Assembly (NCBI GenBank): GCA_002407855.1
Contig: DHPF01000003.1
Span: 1-64,000, forward strand
Length of the DNA: 64,000 nt
DNA from: Bacteroidales bacterium UBA5371
GTDB taxonomy: Bacteria > Bacteroidota > Bacteroidia > Bacteroidales > P3
Reading direction: 5' to 3'
Under the pieces are notes generated by a model. The model had not been told where the DNA came from, did not search any database, and worked only from the letters and a program-made list of their open reading frames with translations. This document shows, piece by piece, positions 33,065 to 41,267 of the stretch (position 1 is the stretch's first letter; each line of letters opens with the position of its first letter). The position numbers were made by a program, and so were the translations under genes.

Positions 33065-33703
33065 TTATTTCCTGCCAAAGTCTGCTGGGATTTCGCCCCA
33101 AGTGTCTGTATGCCACTTTAGGATTTGGGTTGTGTAGGTATTTTCTTGAAGCCATTTTTCGGCTCTTTCAATGTATTGGAATAAATCTTCAGTCTTTTGG
33201 TTGCGTTCAAGTTTGGTTTTGCATTTTTTTTGCTTAACCCATTTTATTGCATTAACACTATCGGTATAGAGTGGTATATCTAAATTATGGCGTTTGAGAT
33301 AGGAGAGTCCGTGAACCAAGCCTAAGAATTCTCCTATGTTGTTTGTGCCATGAGGGTGGGAATAATGGAATAGGCGTTTCTTTGTTTTGGTGCTTACTCC
33401 CTGATATTCCATAAGGCCAGGGTTTCCACTGCATGCTGCATCGGTTGCTATGCTTTCCATTATAGGATTATCTATTGGAATGGCTGGGAGTTTGGTTTGC
33501 GACTTTGTGGTAGTTTTTTTAGAGGCATAAAGATGCTTTTCGGCTTTTTCTTTGAAGGCAAACAAGGCCTCTGTTTTGGAAGTGAAGGATTTATATTGTG
33601 CTTGTGGATGTCCTTTTATTTGTTCTTGACATTCTTCCCAGCTTTCGTAAACTCCTTCCTTATGTCCTTTCCAAACAACGTAGTATTTCTGCTTCTTTGC
33701 CAT
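33065..33703 (-). CDS. rnhA: Ribonuclease H1 with N-terminal viroplasmin (RHBD) domain
   Basis: Residues 4-55 form the hybrid-binding viroplasmin domain (YYVVWKGHKEGVYESWEEC and YKSFTSKTEALFAF). The RNase H fold follows with the catalytic acids D88 (ATDAACSGNPG), E125 (NIGEFLG), D148 (LYTDS) and D208 (PADFG). It removes RNA from RNA-DNA hybrids. The 212-residue length is right for this type. It starts 7 bp after the stop of the large T9SS protein gene on the same strand. Confidence 0.94.
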   Translation of the reverse strand: MAKKQKYYVVWKGHKEGVYESWEECQEQIKGHPQAQYKSFTSKTEALFAFKEKAEKHLYASKKTTTKSQTKLPAIPIDNPIMESIATDAACSGNPGLMEYQGVSTKTKKRLFHYSHPHGTNNIGEFLGLVHGLSYLKRHNLDIPLYTDSVNAIKWVKQKKCKTKLERNQKTEDLFQYIERAEKWLQENTYTTQILKWHTDTWGEIPADFGRK

Positions 33704-33710
33704 TTATCTT

Positions 33711-36700
33711 CTATCTGATTAATGTTATATCACCATTTTTCTTAAAGGTTCGTCCTTTCTCGCATTCTATTTCCAATCGGTAGAAATAAACCCCTGCCAT
33801 ACATTTCTCTCCTCTAAATGTTCCATCCCAGCCTTGATTTATGTCTTTTGTTGAAAAAACTAACTCACCCCAACGATCAAAGATATACAATTCCATCTTC
33901 CTTATATATTCTCCTGTAACTCTAATTATATCATTCTTTCCGTCTTGGTTAGGAGTAAATATGTTTGGAATAAATATATTAGGCTCTCCGCAGTTTATAA
34001 CATTTACTTTTATACTGACGCTATCCAAATAATCGCATCCTTTTCCGTCTGTTACAAAAATAGTATATGTTATGCTTTGCATTGGTGATGCATAGGTTTT
34101 GGGTCTATTTGGGTGATAAATGTAAGAAGATGGCGACCATTGATAAGTTACCTCTTGAAGTTCTGTGCAAGAAAGCAAGATAGGTTCTCCATCATATATC
34201 TCATAACTTGAAGCCTGTACCCAGAAATCTTGATATATATCCTTGTTTATTATCTCTACCGTGTTGGAGGTTTTACACCCATCTTGATCTGCTATTTGAA
34301 CACTATATATTCCATTGCAAAGGTTTGTAATTGTTTGTTCGGTTTCGTTGTTACTCCATTTATAATAATAAGGTGCTCTTCCTCCGCTAAGATTTACCTT
34401 TGCTTCTCCATTACAAACGCCTTCGCAGTTATTATCTATTTTGGTAATTATGGAATTAAAAACTCCTGCAATAAGTATTTCAATGCTGTCTTCTGTGGTA
34501 CAATTATTAATATCCGTCAATATGTAATTATATGTTCCAGCACAAAGATTAGAGAGGCTTAATGTGGTTTGTCCATCCGCCCATTGAACTGCAAAAGGAG
34601 AGGTTCCGCCATTGGGTGTGAGGTTAATTGTTCCAATGCATGCTCCTTGGCAAGGGTTATCGGTTTTTGTAACTTGGGCCGATAGAATATTTGGAGAGTT
34701 GATTGTGAACTCTTGTGTTGAGTGGCAGCCTCTATTATCTGTAACTGTAAGAGAATAATCTCCTGGTGCTAAGTTGTCAATAGAATTTAATGAAGCCCCC
34801 GACTCTCCATTGCTCCATTGATAAAGATGAGGAGATATTCCACCACTAATGGTTGCTATTGCAGTTCCATTGCTATCACCATTGCATTTGACGTCAGTGG
34901 GTTGAATATTTAGACTTGTTCCACTAAAATCAAACCAAATACTATCAACACCAGTGCATCCGTCTTTCTCAATCATAACATATACATACTTACTTCCGTG
35001 CAAGTAAATATCGGTATGGTTAAGCGTGGTATCGGAGTTTAAAACTAAGGAGAAATTTGAAAAATCGGAGAATTTAAAACCTGAAGCTCCGTCTATTGTT
35101 ATTTCAAGATTGTATGGGCTATCACAAGTTTTTATTGTATCAATCAAATCAAGCAATAAAAAATCAATATTCACATTTTGCCAAATGGTGTCGGTACAAT
35201 TGCCATCACTTATTATTAAACAAAATTCTGTTGGTTGGTCAACTATTGCAAAAGGATTAGATATATTAGGGTCAGTAACAAGTTCGGCTGGTTGCCATTG
35301 GAATGTTATATTGCTTGAAGGCAAAGGAGCAATCCCAATTTGAACAGGCGTACCTCTACATGTTCTTACAGCAGGTATTGTCCTTGATGAGTTTTTTAAA
35401 ACATAGATTGTTCTTTTCAATGTATCAGAACTAAGGCAACCATTATCCAAATAAGCAATTAGTTCAACTTCGTACACTCCTCCTTCTGTGTAAGTATGTG
35501 TTGCGTTGGTGTCGGTGGAAGAGGTTCCATCACCAAAATTCCATAAAAAGCTTGTTCCTCGCCCATAATTAATAAAGTTAAGGGTTATTGGAGCGCATCC
35601 AATTTCTGGAATATTAAAATCTGCAACAGCAAAATCATCATACACATTATATTTAAAAATAGCACCATTACAATTTGTGGAATTATTGCTTGTGGAATAT
35701 GCAGTAGTAGGATAGATTGGAAAACCTTGTCTTCCTCCACAGGCAGCACAAGCAGCTTGATAAATATTACTAAATTTATCATAACGACTTGTTCCTCCAT
35801 CCACGTGGTCTGCAATGCCCGAAGCACCAAAGAAACTTGCATACTCTAAGGTTGAGGCATCAGAACTTAAAGACATAATATAGAAATCTCCTCCATCACT
35901 ATTTAGAGAGTAAGCATTAGGAGTTGTTTGCATACCTAATGTAGAAAGATTTCCAAAACTTCCCCAGCCGGTTGCAAGTATTCTTCCGCAATTATCAATA
36001 GCAAAAGCTGAAGGAGAAATGTTAGGAGAGCCTTTTCCAGAACCAAACACTGTGCTCCAAACTCTTGTTTGTAAATCAGGGGAAAACTTAGCTAAAAACT
36101 GACCGCTATTAGGCGTATTGTAGGTTGCATTATGTATAAGTGTTGAACCTGTTGCGTGAGTTTGCCCAAAAACATGTGGACTATTTTCTTTATCTGTTCT
36201 AACAAAATATACTTGGTCTCTTTCATTGGAACCAAAGTAGGTTGAAGCAAGTATAGTAGAGCCATTATAAGATATTAATGCAATAAAGCCATCTGTATTT
36301 CCTCCGTTAAATGATGTAGAAAAGGCATTAGTAGTTGTGGGGAAATTATGAGAAACTGTTCCTCCTGCAACATATAATCTATAATCGGAGTCGGTGTCAA
36401 TAGAATAGATTGCATCGTCATGACTTCCTCCCAAATAAGAAGAAAATAATAATGTAGAAAGAGAGTAATCCAATTTAAAGACTATTCCATCTTGCTTACC
36501 ACCAGAATAAGGTTGGAAAGCATTAGGAGTTGTAGGGAAATTAGAAGAAAAAGTGCAGGTGCCAACATAAATATTATTCAAATCATCTGTTATTAACTCT
36601 CCTCTTGCTCCGTCAGCGTAGTTGCAAAATAAAGAATCGTTCCCATTGTAATCGTGATAACCTATTCTAAAATTTAAACCATCGTTATCACTTCCTCCAA

Positions 36701-37898
36701 TATAGGTTGAGGCTAAGAGGGCTGTTCCATCATCTTTTAGTCTGCTCACAAAAATATCACAACCATTATAAAAGATAATAGAACCATCATAAACAACATT
36801 AGCCCCTCCAACAAAATTTGTTTGATATGCCGATTGAGTTATAGGAAAATTACTACTGCCTGTTGTCCCAAAAATAACCAATTCATTAAACTCATTAACA
36901 ATTAAACTATGGGGCATTTCACTACTACTACCGCCAATATAGGTTGAAAAGATGAGGTTTTCTCCTGTTGCATCAAATTTTGATATTCCAATATCCCAAT
37001 TGCCTCCTGCAAAATTAGATTGAAAAGCTCCAAATGTTGTAGGATAACCAATATCACTCACGATTCCACCCAAATAACCATTTCCTTCCTTATCATAAGT
37101 TGCCGTAAAACCCCAGTTATCTGATGTTGAACCTGTGTATGTAGAAAAAATAAGTTGAGGGTCTATAATTAGGTCGTGGTCTTTGTCGTAGTCTTTTATA
37201 TAATAAGTGATAGTATTACCTTTTAATCTAAATTCAACTTCAATCTCACGTGTCTTCCCTCCAATTTGTTGATAAGCATAAGGCTTTTTTTCTATGATTT
37301 CTCCAATAGAGGTGCGAAGAATTAAATCTCCTTCTTTCAAAGATATCTTATCTATTCCATTATAAACAAGTTCAATATCTTCAACCTTGCCTCCTTTATG
37401 AACAATAAAGTCATGCTTTAAATCAAATCCTTGTGAATAGATAACCCAATCTATATTATTGTATATCTCATTATAAGATATCTTTTCATAAGCAAAAGCT
37501 CTATTAACCCATTTTGATTTATCTTGTCCGTAATAATAATTAAAATACTCCTTAGATTTAATACTTGCAGTAGGTTTAGAGAAATTATTATTTATAACAA
37601 TTAGTTTGAAAGCATGATTATTAATTGCTTTTTCCTGATGTTCGCATAAGGTGTGTTTATCATTACGAATATCATGTGAGCACGAAGATTTATAGTCCGA
37701 CAAAAAGAATGTAATCCCATTATTCTCAATGAAAGCATTCCCATTTTGGAGGGTGGTTTTAAATAAAATATTCCCTTCCCATTGACCTTTATTTTCAATA
37801 AATTGTAATTTATTATACGTTGTGTCGCTACAAAACGTTAAATTTGCAACCGATATTGAAATCATTAGAGTTATAAAATAAAGATAGCAACGTTTCAT
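33711..37898 (-). CDS. Large T9SS-secreted cell-surface protein with SBBP-type, PKD and SprB-like repeats and CHU_C sorting domain
   Basis: The 1395-residue protein begins with a signal peptide and an N-terminal domain opening FIENKGQWEGNILF. Then come about eight SBBP-type beta-propeller repeats of the FSTYIGGSSSE and SSYLGGSHDDAIYS kind (about 250-720). A PKD domain lies near 770-840. Three SprB-like repeats with the CNGxxNGxxxxxxxGG pattern lie near 1003, 1079 and 1154. The gliding-associated CHU_C domain covers about 1313-1395 (IPNIFTPNQDGKND...FDRWGELVF) and is the T9SS type B signal. It should be exported across the outer membrane and act as an adhesin or motility-related surface protein; that function is inferred. 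A promoter box lies at 37922-37929. Confidence 0.92.
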   Translation of the reverse strand: MKRCYLYFITLMISISVANLTFCSDTTYNKLQFIENKGQWEGNILFKTTLQNGNAFIENNGITFFLSDYKSSCSHDIRNDKHTLCEHQEKAINNHAFKLIVINNNFSKPTASIKSKEYFNYYYGQDKSKWVNRAFAYEKISYNEIYNNIDWVIYSQGFDLKHDFIVHKGGKVEDIELVYNGIDKISLKEGDLILRTSIGEIIEKKPYAYQQIGGKTREIEVEFRLKGNTITYYIKDYDKDHDLIIDPQLIFSTYTGSTSDNWGFTATYDKEGNGYLGGIVSDIGYPTTFGAFQSNFAGGNWDIGISKFDATGENLIFSTYIGGSSSEMPHSLIVNEFNELVIFGTTGSSNFPITQSAYQTNFVGGANVVYDGSIIFYNGCDIFVSRLKDDGTALLASTYIGGSDNDGLNFRIGYHDYNGNDSLFCNYADGARGELITDDLNNIYVGTCTFSSNFPTTPNAFQPYSGGKQDGIVFKLDYSLSTLLFSSYLGGSHDDAIYSIDTDSDYRLYVAGGTVSHNFPTTTNAFSTSFNGGNTDGFIALISYNGSTILASTYFGSNERDQVYFVRTDKENSPHVFGQTHATGSTLIHNATYNTPNSGQFLAKFSPDLQTRVWSTVFGSGKGSPNISPSAFAIDNCGRILATGWGSFGNLSTLGMQTTPNAYSLNSDGGDFYIMSLSSDASTLEYASFFGASGIADHVDGGTSRYDKFSNIYQAACAACGGRQGFPIYPTTAYSTSNNSTNCNGAIFKYNVYDDFAVADFNIPEIGCAPITLNFINYGRGTSFLWNFGDGTSSTDTNATHTYTEGGVYEVELIAYLDNGCLSSDTLKRTIYVLKNSSRTIPAVRTCRGTPVQIGIAPLPSSNITFQWQPAELVTDPNISNPFAIVDQPTEFCLIISDGNCTDTIWQNVNIDFLLLDLIDTIKTCDSPYNLEITIDGASGFKFSDFSNFSLVLNSDTTLNHTDIYLHGSKYVYVMIEKDGCTGVDSIWFDFSGTSLNIQPTDVKCNGDSNGTAIATISGGISPHLYQWSNGESGASLNSIDNLAPGDYSLTVTDNRGCHSTQEFTINSPNILSAQVTKTDNPCQGACIGTINLTPNGGTSPFAVQWADGQTTLSLSNLCAGTYNYILTDINNCTTEDSIEILIAGVFNSIITKIDNNCEGVCNGEAKVNLSGGRAPYYYKWSNNETEQTITNLCNGIYSVQIADQDGCKTSNTVEIINKDIYQDFWVQASSYEIYDGEPILLSCTELQEVTYQWSPSSYIYHPNRPKTYASPMQSITYTIFVTDGKGCDYLDSVSIKVNVINCGEPNIFIPNIFTPNQDGKNDIIRVTGEYIRKMELYIFDRWGELVFSTKDINQGWDGTFRGEKCMAGVYFYRLEIECEKGRTFKKNGDITLIR

Positions 37899-37921
37899 TT
37901 TAAATGATGATTAATCATTTG

Positions 37922-37929
37922 CAAATATA
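37922..37929 (-). promoter_or_regulatory. -7 box for the 1395-aa surface protein gene
   Basis: The minus strand reads TATATTTG followed by C, matching TAnnTTTG, 24 bp before the ATG at 37898. Confidence 0.55.
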
Positions 37930-37947
37930 TAAAAACAAATCAGAAAT

Positions 37948-38580
37948 ATGATAAAGAAAGTTTTATTTTTTGTTTTTTGCTTAACGGCCATTAGCTATTT
38001 TGGTTACTCTCAGTTTAAGTTTGGAGTGAAAGTGGGAGCACCTTTTAAGCTCAAAAACTTAGAAATACAAAATAATAACATAAGAATATTCCGTCCCTTT
38101 TCAATTGGATTGCTTAGCGAAACAATGGTATTGCCTTTTTCCTTAGGCTTTGAAGTCTCGGCACTATACGAATTGGAAAGAGTCTCAGGGGATAAACTAA
38201 TGAACTCCGTTGAAGTAAATTATTTGGTTGTTCCAATCAATTTAAAATGGAAAACAGGGCTTAAAAACTTAAAAGTATTTGCTCTATCGGGAGCAGTACT
38301 TGAACTTAACCTGCATAATAGCAAGAATATAGAACTAAATAGCAATACAACAATTTCTTCATTAAAAACTATCTATAAGCCAGAAGATTTTACTTGGGGC
38401 TTAAATGTAGGGGCAGGAATTGAATTTGGACAAACAGTTCAGTTTGGAGTGTCTTATTTCTGTAATTTTGGCACCTCATACAAGCAAATAAAGGACGATT
38501 TGATTTATTCTAATGAAACCGATAATACCTTTAAAGATTCTTATGGTAGATTTCTTATTTATATGAACTATCTTTTTTAA
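37948..38580 (+). CDS. Outer-membrane beta-barrel protein (PorT/OMP_b-brl-like)
   Basis: A signal peptide (1-21, ending YFGYSQ) is followed by about eight amphipathic beta strands separated by short turns: FKFGVKVGAPFKL, FSIGLLSETMVLPFSLGFEVSALYEL, VNYLVVPINLKWK and FTWGLNVGAGIEFGQTVQFGVSY. The final strand FLIYMNYLF ends in phenylalanine, as in outer-membrane barrels. At 210 residues it fits the PorT-like/OMP_b-brl families. The ligand or partner is unknown. It is divergent from the T9SS surface protein gene. Confidence 0.8.
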   Translation: MIKKVLFFVFCLTAISYFGYSQFKFGVKVGAPFKLKNLEIQNNNIRIFRPFSIGLLSETMVLPFSLGFEVSALYELERVSGDKLMNSVEVNYLVVPINLKWKTGLKNLKVFALSGAVLELNLHNSKNIELNSNTTISSLKTIYKPEDFTWGLNVGAGIEFGQTVQFGVSYFCNFGTSYKQIKDDLIYSNETDNTFKDSYGRFLIYMNYLF

Positions 38581-38611
38581 AGCCAAATCCCAAGTTTAAA
38601 AAAGTATTTTC

Positions 38612-38641
38612 TTTGCAGTTTTTAATTTTATTGTACTTTTG
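38612..38641 (+). promoter_or_regulatory. Promoter for topA
   Basis: TTTG at 38612-38615 and TACTTTTG at 38634-38641, followed by C, are 18 bp apart. The ATG of topA is 25 bp downstream of the -7 box. Confidence 0.65.
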
Positions 38642-38665
38642 CAGCTGTAAATTCAAAAAACAGCT

Positions 38666-41032
38666 ATGGCAAAAAATCTTGTGATTGTGGAATCGCCTGC
38701 TAAGGCAAAAACTATTGAAAAGTTTCTTGGAAAAGACTTTATTGTAAAATCGAGCTTCGGACATATTAGAGACCTTTCTAAAAGTGAGATGGGGGTAGAT
38801 ATTGAAAATAATTTCGAACCTAATTACGAAATACCTAAGGATAAAGAAAAACTTGTTTTAGAACTTAAAAAAGATGCCTCAAAAGCAGAAATTATTTGGT
38901 TAGCTTCCGATGAAGACCGCGAAGGAGAAGCAATTGCGTGGCATTTAAAAGAAGCCCTCAATTTAAACGACACAAAGGTTAAGAGAATAGTCTTTAACGA
39001 AATCACCAAAACAGCAATCCTACACGCAGTAGAAAATCCCAGAACAATAGATTTAGATTTGGTTAATGCACAACAAGCACGAAGAATATTAGATAGAATA
39101 GTGGGTTACGAAATATCTCCAATCCTTTGGCGAAAAGTTAAACCCTCTCTTTCGGCAGGTAGAGTGCAATCGGTGGCAGTGCGTTTAATTGTAGAAAGAG
39201 AAAATGACATACGCTCATTCCTTTCTGTTTATCAGTATAAAGTTAAAGCTGAGTTTAGCATCAAAACAACCACCAAACCACTTCTTGCAGCTCTAAATAA
39301 GAGCTTTGAGAAAAAAGAAGAAGTATTAGATTTTCTTAAAGCCTGCATAGGAGCTACATTCACGGTAAACAGCATAGAGAAAAAGCCAGCCAAACAAAGT
39401 CCTGCTCCTCCTTTTACAACCTCCACCCTTCAACAAGAAGCTGCCCGTAAGTTTGGCTTCCCTGTATCTAAAACAATGATGGTAGCACAGCAACTCTACG
39501 AAGCTGGGCTTATAACCTATATGAGAACAGACTCAGTAAATCTCTCACAAATGGCTCTTTCCTTAGCCAAAGAAGAAATAACTAACACATTCGGCGAAAA
39601 CTATGTAAAGATAAGAAAATACACAACCAAATCAAAGGGAGCACAAGAGGCTCACGAAGCAATACGTCCCACTTATCTTAACAACAAAACCATTGAAGGT
39701 GATGCCTCAGCCAAAAGACTATATGAGCTAATTTGGAAAAGAACCATAGCATCGCAAATGGCAAATGCCCTCTTGGAAAAGACAACCATAAATATTGATA
39801 TCTCAACCCGTAAAGAAAATTTTGTGGCTCTTGGAGAAGTCATCCTCTTTGATGGGTTCTTAAAAGTGTATTCTGTATCCAAAGATGACGATGAAGAAGA
39901 TGAAGGATTATCTTCAAAGCTTCCCGATTTAAAACAAGCAGACAAGCTAACCCTAATCCAATCCAAAGCCCAACAAACCTTCAATCAACCACCACCACGC
40001 TACAACGAAGCAACCCTTGTTAAAAAACTTGAAGACTTAGGCATAGGTCGTCCTTCCACTTATGCACCAACCATAAGCACCATTCAGAAAAGAGAATACA
40101 TAGTTAGAGAAGACCGCCCAGCAAAGAAAAGAGAGATAGAAATAATTACACTAAAAAATAACGAAATAAAAGCCTCAAAAGAAAAAGAAAACTATGGAGC
40201 AGAGAAATCTAAGCTTTTCCCAACAGATATTGGAATTGTGGTGAATAATTTCTTGGTTCAAAACTTTGAGGATATAGTTGATTATAATTTTACAGCCAAT
40301 TTAGAAAAGGAATTTGACGAAATATCGCAGGGTAACAAAGATTGGCAAAAGATGATAAGTTCTTTCTATAAGCCTTTTCATAAAGAGGTCAATACAGCAG
40401 CAGAACATTCTGAAAAGACCTCAGGAGAGAAGTTACTCGGACAAGACCCTAAAACAGGGCTAAACGTATATGCTAAGATAGGTCGCTTTGGACCTATGGT
40501 TCAATTGGGAGAAACTTCCAATGAGGATAAGCCTAAATTTGCAAGTATGAAGAAAGAGCAAAGAATAGATGAGATTACCTTAAAGGAAGCTCTTGTTTTA
40601 TTTGATATGCCAAGAAATTTAGGAATTTATGAAAAAGAGGATGTCGTTGTTAATATAGGACGCTTTGGACCTTATATCAAACATGGAGGCTCAAATGTTT
40701 CTTTACCAAAAACCAAAGACCCTTATACCATTTCCTTAGAAGAATGTATAGAGCTTATTAAAAACAAACCTTCAAAGGAGAAAAAAGTTCTGAAATCCTT
40801 TGCAGAAGATAGCACAATTGAAGTTTTAGAAGGTATTTATGGAGCTTATATAAAGGCAAATGGCTCAAATTATAAAATTCCTAAAACTAAGAAAGTAGAA
40901 GACTTAACCTTAGAGGATTGCAAAGAGATTATCTCTAAATCGAATATAAAGCCAAGTGCTAAGAAAACCACCAAATCCAATTCTAAAACAACTAAGAAGG
41001 CTACTCCAAAAACAAAAAATAAAACAAAATAG
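38666..41032 (+). CDS. topA: DNA topoisomerase I (type IA)
   Basis: The Toprim domain starts with LVIVESPAKAKTIEKFLG and has the acidic cluster D82-D84-E86 (SDEDREGE). The active-site tyrosine is Y285 in GLITYMRTDS. The 788-residue protein replaces the zinc fingers of E. coli TopA with C-terminal repeats of the GRFGPMVQLG/GRFGPYIKHG kind and a lysine-rich tail (about 765-788). It relaxes negative supercoils behind RNA polymerase and the replisome. It has its own promoter and is followed by a 21-bp-period array. Confidence 0.97.
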   Translation: MAKNLVIVESPAKAKTIEKFLGKDFIVKSSFGHIRDLSKSEMGVDIENNFEPNYEIPKDKEKLVLELKKDASKAEIIWLASDEDREGEAIAWHLKEALNLNDTKVKRIVFNEITKTAILHAVENPRTIDLDLVNAQQARRILDRIVGYEISPILWRKVKPSLSAGRVQSVAVRLIVERENDIRSFLSVYQYKVKAEFSIKTTTKPLLAALNKSFEKKEEVLDFLKACIGATFTVNSIEKKPAKQSPAPPFTTSTLQQEAARKFGFPVSKTMMVAQQLYEAGLITYMRTDSVNLSQMALSLAKEEITNTFGENYVKIRKYTTKSKGAQEAHEAIRPTYLNNKTIEGDASAKRLYELIWKRTIASQMANALLEKTTINIDISTRKENFVALGEVILFDGFLKVYSVSKDDDEEDEGLSSKLPDLKQADKLTLIQSKAQQTFNQPPPRYNEATLVKKLEDLGIGRPSTYAPTISTIQKREYIVREDRPAKKREIEIITLKNNEIKASKEKENYGAEKSKLFPTDIGIVVNNFLVQNFEDIVDYNFTANLEKEFDEISQGNKDWQKMISSFYKPFHKEVNTAAEHSEKTSGEKLLGQDPKTGLNVYAKIGRFGPMVQLGETSNEDKPKFASMKKEQRIDEITLKEALVLFDMPRNLGIYEKEDVVVNIGRFGPYIKHGGSNVSLPKTKDPYTISLEECIELIKNKPSKEKKVLKSFAEDSTIEVLEGIYGAYIKANGSNYKIPKTKKVEDLTLEDCKEIISKSNIKPSAKKTTKSNSKTTKKATPKTKNKTK

Positions 41033-41037
41033 CATTT

Positions 41038-41112
41038 GATTCTAAAAAAATGAAATCAAATTTCAATTTCCTGTTTTTTGATTTCAATTTCCTGTCTTTT
41101 GATTCTAATTTT
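41038..41112. repeat. 21-bp-period intergenic array, locus 4
   Basis: Units GATTCTAAAA, AATTTCAATT, GATTTCAATT and GATTCTAATT begin at 41038, 41059, 41080 and 41101, exactly 21 bp apart, right after the topA stop. CTGTTTTTT or CTGTCTTTT precedes the last two. Confidence 0.85.
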
Positions 41113-41267
41113 TGCTTATAAAGTGAAAAATCTTTTGCCTGTAAATCAGGCAATAACTAATTTTTAATAAGAAAAAGATTAAGTTTGTGCTTACTTTTTC
41201 TGTTTTTAGGTTGTTATGATGGGCAAAGAGAAATAAAATTATTAATTACCTAAAAATTTATAAAGCA

